A DNA stretch of 64,000 nt, taken from the NCBI GenBank assembly GCA_965153355.1, contig OZ231127.1, positions 70,742,001 through 70,806,000 of the forward strand, written 5' to 3'. The notes under the pieces are model-generated. The model searched no databases. It was not told the origin of the DNA and worked only from the letters and a program-made list of their open reading frames with translations. The translations under genes were made by a program, and so were the position numbers. Position 1 is the first letter of the stretch. Each line of letters starts with the position of its first letter. Positions 1 through 58,800 of this stretch are shown piece by piece. This DNA comes from Flaccisagitta enflata. Lineage: Eukaryota > Chaetognatha > Sagittoidea > Aphragmophora.

Positions 1-31061
<31,061 letters not shown>

Positions 31062-31082
31062 GGAGTAATAGCAGGATTGGAT

Positions 31083-31440
31083 TCGAATGATGATGATGAC
31101 GATGAAGATTTGGATGATTATGATGATGATGATGATGATAAAGATGATAATGATAAAGATGATAATGATAAAGATGATAATGATAAAGATGATGATGATA
31201 AAGATGATGATGATGATGATGATGATGATGATAAAGATGATGGTGATAAAGATGATGATGATAAAGACGATGATGATGATAAAGACGATGATGATGATAA
31301 AGACGATGATGATGATAAAGACGATGATGATGATAAAGACGATGATGATGATAAAGACGATGATGATCATAAAGACGATGATGATCATAAAGACGATGAT
31401 GATAAAAATGGATGACGATGATGACGAAGATGATGATTAA
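31083..31440 (+). repeat. GAT-based array with 15-bp higher-order units
   Basis: (GAT)n is interleaved with AAAGAC or AAAGAT in regular blocks (GATGATGATAAAGAC). Frames of Asp/Lys, Met and His are all open and not informative. It probably lies inside the last-but-two intron of the chitin synthase gene. Confidence 0.95.
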
Positions 31441-31537
31441 AAAGACGACTTCAACGACGATGAAGAAAATGGTTCCCAATGTTGAAGGTTCTGCTTTCTA
31501 TGGCCTCACCGCCACGCTTACAAATCTTGTCGCGCAG

Positions 31538-31707
31538 ATACAACGTTCGTCAACATGGATATTCCGATGGGACGGATCAGACTGCGGCCTGGGCGGCTTC
31601 GATGCCAATTGACCAGCGCTTTCAATTTGGTCCTCCACCCACCCCGCCCTCAGCCACTTCAGCCAACTCTGCCACTCAACCGACCAACCATCCAACGTCC
31701 AACAACT
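31538..31707 (+). CDS. Candidate 3' exon of the chitin synthase
   Basis: The preceding exon ends in AGGATGATGAGCGGAAG followed by GTGAGG, a strong donor that overlaps the TGA. The acceptor CGCGCAG at 31531-31537 restores the frame exactly (AG plus A gives Arg). The exon encodes RYNVRQHGYSDGTDQTAAW and then a Pro/Ser/Thr-rich stretch. It either stops at 31719-31721 or splices at AACT/GTAATG (31708) to the next candidate exon. The intron it implies contains the GAT array, in line with other introns of this gene. This is inference from splice phase only; the alternative is that the protein ends at 31061 and this stretch is 3' UTR. Confidence 0.45.
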
Positions 31708-31752
31708 GTAATGAGCAATGAGCATGTATTTGGAATCGGCCAATATCACATT

Positions 31753-31936
31753 ATATACTCTACACTCCGCTTTGTCGGTCCGTCCATCGGTCCGTCGATC
31801 CGTCGGTCCGTCCATCACACTTTACTTTTTTTTGTGGTCTTTGGCCTCACAGCTCCTGCCCAAATGATCAAGTGACCTCAAATATGGCCCCTGCCCACCC
31901 GTACGCGACTGGGGTAGCCGTGTATCTGGCCTTGTT
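31753..31936 (-). mobile_element. Dispersed repeat family K, copy 2 (inverted)
   Basis: The reverse orientation of the copy at 9535-9715: CTCTAC..CCGCTTTGTCGGTCCGTC, TTTGTGGTCTTTGGCCTCAC, AATGATCAAGTGACCTCA, CCCCTGCCCACCCGTACGCG, GTGTATCTGGCCTTG. It starts shortly after the proposed donor at 31708. Confidence 0.8.
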
Positions 31937-32253
31937 ATATAAGCAACCATGCCAAAATCCTTGTCTCTCTTAATCATCAGCTACTTTCCGTTTACATTTT
32001 TGGGAATTGGGATGATGGTTTATTATTGATGAAACGATGGGAAGGACGGGCAGACCTACCCACAGAATTTTATCTCTCATCGAGTTATCACATTTGAGAC
32101 TCAGAGCAATTTTAACCCAACAGATGGAGAGATAAAGATTTGTACGAATTGAATAGGCCTAGCTGGTGATATTGAGATTCACATGAACAAATGGAATGAA
32201 ATTGTGAGAAATAGCTAACAGCTAACAGTAACAAAATCTTTCCCCGTTCTCAG

Positions 32254-32561
32254 ATCAAGTGAGCAATAGCAACTTAAAGAGGCACGTTAGTCGGAATCCC
32301 AACGTATTTTTCGGGGTGCCCAATGTCGGCGCCGCCGCCGCTGAGTCAATGGCGGTAGAAGACAATCGCCTCGCGGTGCCGTCTCCCGCGCCCCCACCGC
32401 CGCCGCCGCCTCTGCCCACCATGGCCACCAGGAGGCTCAATAGCAACAGAAACATGCTTGGACTTAGCTTCCAACATCGACTCGAGAAAATCAGGTCTTT
32501 TTTCAGGCTCGTTGTAGATGCGTTCTCGCATCTCAATAAAGAGGCCATGTCTGTTGATTGA
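32254..32561 (+). CDS. Candidate last exon of the chitin synthase
   Basis: An open frame of about 100 codons follows a good acceptor (TTCTCAG, 32247-32253). Its phase fits the donor at 31708 (T plus AT gives Tyr). It begins QVSNSNLKRHVSRNPNVFFG, has Ala-rich and Pro-rich stretches, and ends at TGA 32559-32561. I do not recognise a domain. It could instead be the start of an unrelated short gene, or non-coding. The reverse strand also has an open frame here, so open length alone is weak support. Confidence 0.35.
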
Positions 32562-33923
32562 TGATTTGACAATTATGGAAATGTTTGATTATATGTCTGA
32601 AGCTGTTATTTTTTCACCAACTCATTAAAAAAAATGTATTTATAGAATGTGTTAGGACACGTTATTGGCCTACTTGGCCTTGTTTCGTCCGGATTTGACC
32701 TCAGACCGCAACTCTTGATCATCCCATGATATCATAGTTTTTTCTTATCTCCCTTCATGCTCCACTGATAAAACATTTACCACTCCTCTCCCACCGTCTC
32801 AACTTGCTCGCCATCAGGCTTAATTTACTCTTAACTTTTACCTTTCTGTATTCTCCCCTTTAACAGGAGCGTGCCGATGAATAATGACCAACTCAAAAAC
32901 ATAAACCGACTCGAGACGCAACTTTAACTTTTGAGCCCGCGAGTTAGACAGAAATGGGCTCTATCTCGTCCATCGGCCCGCTAACCGATCGCTCCTTTGA
33001 TTGGAACACGTCAAGGCCATTTAGGGCCTCGCCGCACTGTTGTCGTATTTAGTCATTTAGTCGCGCGCCAACTGACCGAGTTGCTACCAATCGATTTTAT
33101 GCCAGTCCTTTATAAGTTTATCATTCGTCTTTATTTTACAATCTACATCTTTTTTACAATTTTTATACCACTTTTACACATTTACCTCTTGCTTCCGTTT
33201 GTACGTTCAACTATTCTTCACCGACTGAAATACATACACACGTATGGTACAATGCCAGATTTCATTGCTTTTACCCAATCATCATATCGATGATCGCTTC
33301 TCTTTTATCTACAGTGAAATTGAAATTTTGAAATTTTACGAGATCTATTGACCCAGAAACAAGAGACACGTAACAGATAATCACGCGGAGATCTAGAATC
33401 TAATAGGGTATAAGCAGTCTCGCTAACAGTGGTTAAATTGACTACTCAATTAAGCTGGTAATCCTCGATTTGCGCGGGAGGGTAAGGTCTTAAGATCTAA
33501 GACTGACCGAAAAGCGCGGGACCGAACAAAAGGATGGTCCGTGTTTCTTCCAACTCTGGCGGTTGGTTCGGGGATCCGAGCTTCGATGGCGATGATGATA
33601 ACGATGAACAGAAGAACTCTACAATCATGGAAACACTCTTAGCAATCAACCTTGAAGAAAGACCCGACGGATGATGTGAGAAAGCGGAGGAGATTTTAAG
33701 AAGAGGAAGATGATTAATTGATAACATGAATGAACGAAAACACAAAGCGAGCTAAAGGCACCTGACTACTTTGATACGAGAAAGTTCAAAGACACCATCG
33801 GCCATCGTTATTGTTCAGTAGCACTAGCATCCTGCTCGACTTGGTCACACCTCTTTTCATTGATAAACATAGCTAAGGGTATTCAGTAGATTGACGGCCT
33901 CAACCTATAAACGTGTTGCCAAA
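32562..33923. other. Intergenic region between chitin synthase and nervy
   Basis: There are no recognisable exons. It contains a GGCCTACTTGGCCTTGTT fragment of a dispersed repeat (about 32,668) and a divergent relative near 33,007. The nervy promoter must lie here or upstream, but no core promoter motif stands out. Confidence 0.5.
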
Positions 33924-49131
<15,208 letters not shown>

Positions 49132-49820
49132 ACTATCCCGTCTTGCTTGTTGCTTTACTTTGCGACCGACAATCAAAACTTTAAAAAGAAACTGCACGCT
49201 TCTCCCCGCTCATCCTGCACAATTCTCTTTTAATTTCTCTTTTAACAACTGAGCAATGCGCAAACCATTCTGTCTACGAATCTCATATACAGTAAATCTG
49301 GATAATTTTCAGACGTAAAGATGTTAGTAACATGTTAGTGACGTGTAATCTCCAGCTACTCTTAACTATTTCTGGGCCTGAATGCCCACATTCCGTGATT
49401 ACAGTGAGCCGGAGTGACGGTTGACGGTTCTGAATTACGATGCTTTGTTCGTAGTTTTATTTTTAGAAAACTATGTATTCTTATTCCTTATTCCTATTAT
49501 TCGTCGTCTACAGGTGGATGAGTTCACGTCGCATACACGTCTAGAAATAATGAACCAAGAGAATGTTCCAGGGATGGTCTCAGATGCATCGATTGCATCA
49601 TGACATTGATAAGAACTGTTTTTCTTACATCCACTAAGGGAAGGATTCTGAATATTACTTATGAGACCAGCAACATACGTAAATGATGCATGTAGAAAAC
49701 GAGATTCATGAGTCCAAGACTCGAGATGGTAAAGTGTCGTAGTTTCGACCACATTCTCCATGAAGTTCAATTGGCGATGGTGAAGAAACTGGCGATAACG
49801 AGAATTCTCCATGAGACCTG
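49132..49820. other. Intergenic region between nervy and RMDN3
   Basis: Only about 690 bp, so the RMDN3 promoter and the nervy 3' UTR must share it. No clear poly(A) or core promoter motif can be assigned. Confidence 0.5.
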
Positions 49821-52800
49821 ATGGTGGTTGTGACGGAGCGGGTGGTGAGTGACGAGTTTATCACCATCGTCACGCGGGAAGTGCCTATCGAAGATTTGTC
49901 GCAAACCTCTACGTCATTTTCCATGAATCCAACAGTCGACGTAGCCACCGAGGTCGCCGCGGCGGCATCTCCGGCAAAACTGGCAGCGATGGCCTCCGCT
50001 CCCGCGGTCGCGATAGCCTCGGCTCCCGTGGCCCCGGCTGCTGTCGTTAATACCTCAACGTCGCTCCCACGAGGCAAATTGTACGACGTTCTGAAGATGG
50101 CGGTGGCGACTGGGTTTGGTCTCGTTCTCGGCGCCGGCATCATGTACGTGTATCTCAGATCGTTCTCCAAAATTGGCAAAGAGATTAATAACGTCGTCCA
50201 AAGCGTCAATAGTTTAAAAGGTATAGATTTGAGTGTGCGTTGCTTGATGCTTAAAAGAGGATATCGCCGAGAAAGTTGAGTACATGAAATGTCATCACTT
50301 TTACAGCGGAAGTGGAGGAGATGAAGAAAAACTATCGTCTGCGGAAACGAAGAAGTCTGTCCTCCGGCGCCACCTCGCGGTCTTCCGATGACGAAGGTCT
50401 GTAATGTGAAACATAGTTTTCAATTTATTTTGAACATCGTTAACGTGTCTTTCGCTGTTATCGATAATTTGCGGGCACGCGACTCTACAACCCACTCTGT
50501 CTGTCTGTCGGTAACGTTTAGCTTTTTGTCCCCGACGAACAGTTTTCGTCGGTGACTATGTGATGGACCTGATCGTGTAGTCTGTCGTCGTTGTCGTTGT
50601 TGGCGTTTAAAACCTTCTCATATCTTTTGAACCAGACCTCAGAAGTTCATGAAACTTTACCAGTGTTATTTTTATGTCAATGGGAGCTTGTATACCAACT
50701 TTCAGAAAAATTCATTAACTTTTACTACCGTTTGCCTATTACTTTTGTAGTAATATTTAGCTGGGACTTAGATGGTTTACATAGGTAGAGGGTAGTAAAG
50801 GTTTATGAATTTTTTTTTAATTTGGTATACAAGCAGAGGGTAGTAAATAAACAACCCCTGCAAAATTTGAATTAAATCTGAGGTCTGGTTCCTGAGATAT
50901 TAGCTTATTTATGTAGTAGTATGTTGCTAGGACTTAGGCAATTTACATAGGCAAAGGGTAGTAAAGGTGTGTGAATTTTTTTGTCCCCGACGAACAGTTT
51001 TCGTCGTTGACTATGTGATGGACCTGATCGTGTAGTCTGTCGTTCGTTCGTTCGTTCGTTCGTTTAAAACCTTCTCATATCTTTTGAATCAGACCTCAGA
51101 AGTTCATGAAACTTTCACAGTGGTATTTTTATGTCAATGGGAGCTTGTGTACCAATTTTCAGAAAAATTCATTAACTTTTTTTACCCTTTGCCTATTACT
51201 TTTGTAGTAATATTTTACTAGACTTAGGCGATTTACATAGGTAGAGGGTAGTAAACCTATGTGAATTTTTTTTTAATTTGGTATACAAGTAAAGGGTATT
51301 AAACAAACAACCCCTGCGAAATTGGAATTAAGTCTGAGGTCTGGTTCATGAGATATTAGCTTATTTGTATAGTAATATGTTACTAGGACTTAGGGGATTT
51401 ACACCCACCTGTACTTGGGTCTTGGAGATTATATACATATATATAAATTTATGTATATGTATATATGGGGCGAAACCCTTTTTTTGGGTACAGGACTCCA
51501 ACTGATGACCAGAAGCTGGGTGGTTTGTTGTATTATTAATTATATTTTCAAAAAATTTTTTATTCTTTTTTTTGGACATGTACAAAAACTTTTTACCCCT
51601 CATGGTGACCTATCATCCCATGATATATCTTCTCTGAAGATGAAGGCTTTTTCCCTTTAATCACTAAGAAATGAAAATAACCTTAACCAAATATAGTAGA
51701 AATTCACCTATATCCCACCCCCCTAATAGATTTAAGGGACTCAACTGGGGGAATGCGGACACCTGGCCCCCCTTTTTTCTATTGGGTAAAATTTTAACCA
51801 ATTTTGGGCTGAGTTGATGATCCCGATCAATGCCAGAAGACAGCTCTAACAATACCCTTACCCTAAAATAAATTGTATCTCATAAAATACACTAAAAAAG
51901 TTTTTCAGATAGAAAAAATATGATACATTTAGTAAAAAGTATATACCTAAGGAATTTTGATAGTGTTTCAAAAAACCATATTTTAGGTATATATGTGTAT
52001 GTAATGGAAGCTTACACTATATAAATGTCCATATTCTTTTCAATTTTTCTTTAGATTTTTATTTTGATTTTGGTAATTATATGAGTTTTTTCTAGGATGA
52101 ATTGTTGCACATGTCACATAGGCAAAGGGTAGTAAAGGCATGTGAATTTTTTTTTAATTTGGTATACTAGTAAAGGATGTTAATTGAACAGCACCTGCAA
52201 AATTCGAATTAAATCTGAGGTCTGGTGTATGAGATATTAGCTTATTTATGTATGTAGTAATATGTTACTAGGACTTAGGCAATTTATAAAATGGATTTGA
52301 GTTGATGAAAATTTTTACTTGCTCATTCATTACATTCTGTTTTTCTTTAGGTTTGCCATCATGGATCATTAGGTATGCCATCATGGATCATTAGGTATGC
52401 CATCATGAACTTCAAGGTATGCCATCATGGACTTCAAGGTATGCCATCAAGATATGCCATCATGGACTTCAAGGTATGCCACCATGGAATTCAAGGTATG
52501 CCACCATGGAATTCAAGGTATGCCAGCATGAACTTCAAGGTTTGCCACCATGGACTTCAAGGTATGCCACCATGGACTTCAAGGTATGCCAGCATGGACT
52601 TCAAGGTATACCACCATGGATTTCAAGGTATGCCACCATGGACTTCAAGGTATGCCATCATGGACTTCAAGGTATGCTATGGACTTCAAGGTATGCCACC
52701 ATGGACTTCAAGGTATGCCACCATGGACTTCAAGGTGTGCAACCATGGATTTCAAGGTGTGCTATTATGGACTTCAAGGTATGCCACTATGGACTTTATG

Positions 52801-55800
52801 GTATGCCACTATGGACCTCAAGGTATACCATTATGGACTTCAAGGTATTTGAAAATTTTTTTTGAAAAATTTTTGAAAAATTTTTTTTGAAAAATTTTTT
52901 TGAAAAATTCTTTTGAAAATTTTGTTGAAAAATTTTTTTTTTTAATTTTTTGAAAAAATTTGGAAACATTTTTTTTGAATTTTTTTTTATAGAATTTTTT
53001 TTGAAAATTTTTGGAAAATTTTTTTGAAATTTCTTTTAAATTTTAGAAAAATTTTTGGAAAATTTTTGAAAAATTTTTGAAAAATTTTTGAAAAATTTTT
53101 GAAAAATTTTTGGAAAAATTTTTTATTTGAATTTTTTTTATGTTTTTGTTGTTATTATCATTCATTGTTGTCATCATCATCATCCACTTTCCTTATCATT
53201 ATCAAGGTTTGTCATTGCTATAACAATATTGATTTTTTTTTATTAGAAATTGTAGTTTTGTTGTGTATCTTCTCGAGTTGCGTTTACGCAACAAGAAAGC
53301 TTCAAAAATTACAGTCCCCCGTCGGGGACTGTAATTTTGAAGCTTTTTCTAATTTGATACACAAGTAGAGGGTAGTATATAACTAACCCCTGCAAAATTC
53401 GAATTAAATCTGAAGTCTGGTTTATGAGATATCAGCTTATTTATGTAGTAATATGTTACTATGACTTAGGCAGTTTACATAGGCAAAGTTATGTGAATTT
53501 TTTTTTAATTTGGTATACAAGTAAAGGATATTAATTGAACTGCCCCTGCAAAATTCGAATTAAATCTGAAGTCTGGTTTATAAGATATTAGCTTATTAAT
53601 GTAGTAATATGTTATTAGGATTTAGATTTATATAGAGGATTGGAGTTCTTTTACTTGCTCACTTATTACATTCTGATTTTATAAAATGGATATGAGTTGA
53701 TGAAAATTTTTTACTTGTTCATTCATTACATTCTGTTTTTCTTTAGGTTTGCCATCATGGATCATCAGGTATGCCATCATGGACTTCAAGGTATGCCATC
53801 ATTGACTTCAAGGTATGCCACCATGGACTTGAACGTATGCCAACATGGACATCAAGGTATGCCACCATGGACATCAAGGTATGCCACCATGGACATCAAG
53901 GTATGCCACCATGGACATCAAGGTATGCCACCATGGACATCAAGGTATGCCACCATGGACTTCAAGGTATGCCACCATGGACTTCAAGGTATGCCACCAT
54001 GGACTTCAAGGTATGCCACCATGGACTTCAAGGTATGCCACCATGGACTTCAAGGTATGCCACCATGGACTTCAAGGTATGCCACCATGGACTTCAAGGT
54101 ATGTCATCATGGACTTCAAGGTATGTCATCATGGACTTTAAGGTATGCCATCATGGACTTCAAGGTATGCCATCATGGACTTCAAGGTATGCCATCATGG
54201 ACTTCAAGGTATGCCATCATGGACTTCAAGGTATGCCACCATGGACTTCAAGGTATGCCACCATGGACTTCAAGGTATGCCACCATGGACTTCAAGGTAT
54301 GCCATTATGGACTTCGAGGTATTTGAAATTTTTTTTAGAAAATTTGAAAAAAAAAATTTTTTTGGAAAATTGTTTTGGAAAATTTTTTGAAAATTTTTTT
54401 TTTTAATTTGGTATACAAGTAAAGGATATTAATTTAACTGCCCCTGCAAAATTCTAATTAAATCTGAAGTCTGGTTTATAAGATATTAGCTTATTAATGT
54501 AGTAATATGTTACTAAGACTCAGGATTGGAGTTGATGAATTCTTTTACTTGCTCATTTATTACATTCTGATTTTTCTTTAGGTTTGCCATCATGGATTTC
54601 AAGATTCATCTTCAACTATTGTCATCATTTTCAACTACTGTCATCATCTTCAACTACTGTCATCATCTTCAACTACTGTCATCATCTTCAACTACTGTCA
54701 TCATCTTCAACTACTGTCATCATCTTCAACTTCTGTCATCATCTTCAACTTCTGTCATCATCTTCAACTTCTGTCATCATCTTCAACTTCTGTCATCATC
54801 TTCAACTTCTGTCATCATCTTCAACTTCTGTCATCATCTTCAACTTCTGTCATCATCTTCAACTTCTGTCATCATCTTCAACTACTGTCATCATCTTCAA
54901 CTACTGTCATCATCTTCAACTACTGTCATCATCTTCAACTACTGTCATCATCTTCAACTACTGTCATCATCTTCAACTACTGTCATCATCTTCAACTACT
55001 GTCATCATCTTCAACTACTGTCATCATCTTCAACTACTGTCATCATCTTCAACTACTGTCATCATCTTCAACTACTGTCATCATCTTCAACTACTGTCAT
55101 CATCCTCAACTACTGTCAACATCTTCGACTACTAAATTTTTCAAGAAAATTTTTGAAAATTTTGAAAATTTTTGAAAAAAAATTTTTTGAAAATTTTTTT
55201 GAAAATTTTTTTGTCTTGAAAATTTTTTTCAAAAAATTTTTTCAAAAAAATTTTCAAAAAGTTTTTCAAAAATTTTTTTTTCAAAAATTTTTTTTTCAAA
55301 AATTTTTTTTTCAAAAATTTTTCTTTGAAAAAAGAATTTTTTTTTTTGAAAATTTTTTAAAAATTTTGCTTGAATATTTTTTTCCTAGATTTTTGTTGTC
55401 ATTATCATTCATTGTTGTCATCATCAGCATCCACTATTGTTATCATTATCAAGTTTTGTCATCATTAAAACAATATTGAATAATTTTTTTTCTTTTTTTT
55501 TTCTCAAAATTGTTCTTGTCGTGTATCTCATCGAGTTGCGTTTACGCAATGAGAAAGCTTCAAAAATTACAGTCCCCAGTCGGGGACTGTAATTTTGAGG
55601 CTTTTTTTTTGTAGTTTTACGTCATTTTAAGTCATTTTAAGTTATTAAAAGTTATTTAAGTCAATTTACATTTAGACTCGTCTTTTAGTCTTTAAGTCTT
55701 AACGTCTTAACAACCGCGCGCAACTGTAAGGTGTTGGCCTTGTTTAAGTTTTCGTCTCATCCACGCACCGATTTTGTTTACCATCTGCTTATGAAACCAG

Positions 55801-58800
55801 GTCCATCTCATCGTCGAGGCGGTCGTCAAGTTGAAGCTGATGCTATCGACGGCGAAGATTTCCAAAATCATCGCACTTCCTCTCCCATCAACGTCGCGGA
55901 CGCTGAAAATGACGGAATCGCGCCTGCACCTCTTCGCCTCAACGCTTCTGTCGATCGCATCTCGAGGGAGTCTTCCGTTGAAGGCGGCGGGGGAAGCGGC
56001 TCTGGAAGTGGCTCCGTCTACACGACGGCGTCGGAAAGAAGAGATCGAAGATCGAGATCCGCCTCCAGATCAACCAACGGATTTGAATCGACGGACGATG
56101 AAAGCGCCAGCCTCTATGAGGAGGTGAAGCAATCTGACCCTTATTTGAGATTTATATGCCAGGCGGGAACCGCCGTAGCTACCGCTGTCAGCCAATCTGA
56201 AAACTGATGACTAACTGGTTTTCATCGCTTTTGATATTCTGCCGCTCTCGTATGTAATTAGGCCCTCTCCGTGATATCTGGCGAAGAGGAAGAAGTGAGC
56301 GTGTTGACGTCATCCACGCGTGACGAAGAGGACTTTCGCGACATCGAGGCTGACGCTTTGTTCGACTTACCGCCGCAACTTTTAGATCTCATCGACGCCG
56401 TTGACCCGCTCTTCGACGGAGATTCCAACGACAAAGCCAAGGCGCATGATTTGTTACAGGTAGTCAGTTTTTTTAAATATCACGGGGAACAAACTACCAC
56501 CGATTTACATGTGCCGATGGTGTCTGCCCATGCGTAAGTGTTTTACATTTTGTATATATGTTGCACTTCAGGAATGCGCAAAGTCGCTGAATACTTATCC
56601 AGACTTTCTTTGGCGTTACGCCAAAGCTTGCCACGTCGTCGCCCAGATTAAAGGCGCAGCTGGTGACGCCGATGTGAAGAAGGATCTCCTTTTCCAGGTG
56701 AAGGATGTCTAAGCGCAAAGCTTGTTGTAAGCAGAGAGCTGTCTTCAATAGATAAGTCCCCTAGTTTTAAGTAAAATATCCATCGGTATTCTTCAGGCTC
56801 ACGATTGTGCCAGGGAAGGACTGGCAATGAGGTCCGATGATGCTGACGTCCAAAAATGGTACGCCATTACTCTTGGCTGTATCGGCGATTATCAAGGTGA
56901 GATAGTACTCTTCTGTTCTCGCGGGTTATGTATGGGCTCACACTGTAAGTTACTTGGCGTATTAAGTTTAAGATTCGGCGTTCTCTCGATTCTTTCATCC
57001 TTTGATTCAGGAACCCAGGAACGAATTTTGAATGGATTTAAATTCAAGGACCACATCCAGTACGCTATCACCCTCCGTCCGGACGACCCCACGCTTCATT
57101 ACCTTCTTGGGAGATGGTGCTATGCTGTTTACATGCTTTCTTGGTCAGTGGCGTTAACTTCTCTCTATTGCTCTCTTGCAATGTTTCTTTCCTTGCCCTA
57201 TTGTATTCTCACCCCATTGTTTCTTCACCCCATTGTTTCCGTTCCTTACTGATTTCTTTTCCTATTGTTTACCTATTCTACTGTTTCCTTGCCCTAATGC
57301 TTCCTTGCCCTAATGCTTCCTTGCCCTAATGCTTCCTTTCCATAATGTTTCCTTTCCATAATGTTTCCTTGCCATAATGTTTCCTTGCCATAATGTTTCC
57401 TTGCCATAGTGTTTCCTTGCCATAATGTTTCCTTGCCATAATGTTTCCTTGCCATAATGTTTCCTTGCCATAATGTTTCCTTGCCATAATGTTTTCATGC
57501 CATAATGTTTCCTTGCCCTAATGTTTCCTTGCCCTAATGTTTCCTTGCTCTATTGTTTCCTTGCCCTTCTTTCCCTGTTGCTTCTTTACCCCATAGCTTC
57601 CTTATCCCAGTATTTCCTTGCCCTTTTGTTTCCTTGCCCTTTTGTTTCCTTGCCCTTTTGTTTCCTTGACCTTTTGATTCCTTGCCCTTTGTTTCCTCGC
57701 CCTTTTGTTTCCTCGCTCGTTTCCTTGCCCTTTGGTTTTCTTGTCATTTTGTTTTCATGTCCTTTCGTTTTTTTCCCTTTTTGGGCAGCGGCCCCAAAGA
57801 GCCGATGTCCTGTAGGGCACAGGAGTGAATGTCCTTACATCCATCTGTCTGTATGTCCCCCTCTCCCCCCCCCCGAACCTTCTCAAATTTTCATTGAATA
57901 ACATTGGAAAATGACATTGAACCCATTGAATAGCATGGAAAATTCACAAACAATAGAAAAATGCACATTTTCCATCGAATAACATGGAAAATTAACAAAA
58001 ATATAAAAAAATGCAAAAAAGCAATTGGATAACATGGAAAATTGACAAAAAAGTAAAATTCCCATTGAATAACATGGAAAATTGACAATAAATTGTAGAA
58101 AATGCATAGCTCCCATAGAATATCATGGAAAATTGCCGTTAAGGCCTGAAATATGCCTTCTCAGGACATAAGGAAATTCACCCCTGTGTCCTACAGGACA
58201 TCGGCCCTTTTTGGCCGCTGCCCTGCTCTCACTCCACCTCTTCAGTTGATCACTCCAAGCAGGGCATCGGGTACCACTGACCACGTGCAATCCTTGGATG
58301 ACTTGTTATTCATTGTCCTTATTTCTTTGAACTTTGTTTTCATATGGCTAACCTGATATAACCAATTGTCAATATTTAACCGCCTAGGTGGGAGCGTCGC
58401 GCAGCGGCTGCGTTGTTCGCTGAACCGCCCTCGGCTTCAATTCAAGAAGCTTTGGATCATTTCCTTGAAGCTGAGAGACTCAAACGAACCGCCTGGAAGG
58501 GCAATAAACTTATGATTGCTAAATGCTACATAGAACTCAACGATCTTGAAAAGGTTTGATCCGACGGATGATGGGCGTCCGCGGTCATGCATGCGATTTG
58601 AGAATTCAAATACCACTGACTAATTTATAAACAATAATGTCGACTTGTTTTTGCCATGTATCCGCATCGAAGAAGTCTCCTTTCCTACTCAGGTGCGAAA
58701 GAACTTGTCAACTGCCCTCTCCATGACCGTCGTCGATCAAGATGACATCGATGCTCAGCAGGAAATTACTTCTCTCATCTCCAAATATGGGCAAACCACT

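Noticed and set aside
31077-31440. Asp/Lys, Met/Ile and His frames in the GAT array
   Set aside because: Trinucleotide repeat; no conservation pattern.
49471-50209. Minus-strand frames opposite the start of RMDN3
   Set aside because: The + strand frame has a membrane segment, coiled coil and matching splice phases into a conserved TPR protein; the antisense frames have no recognisable feature.
52375-55479. Frames up to 295 codons in the 22-bp and 19-bp arrays
   Set aside because: All three + frames are open because of the repeat period; they lie inside the RMDN3 intron.
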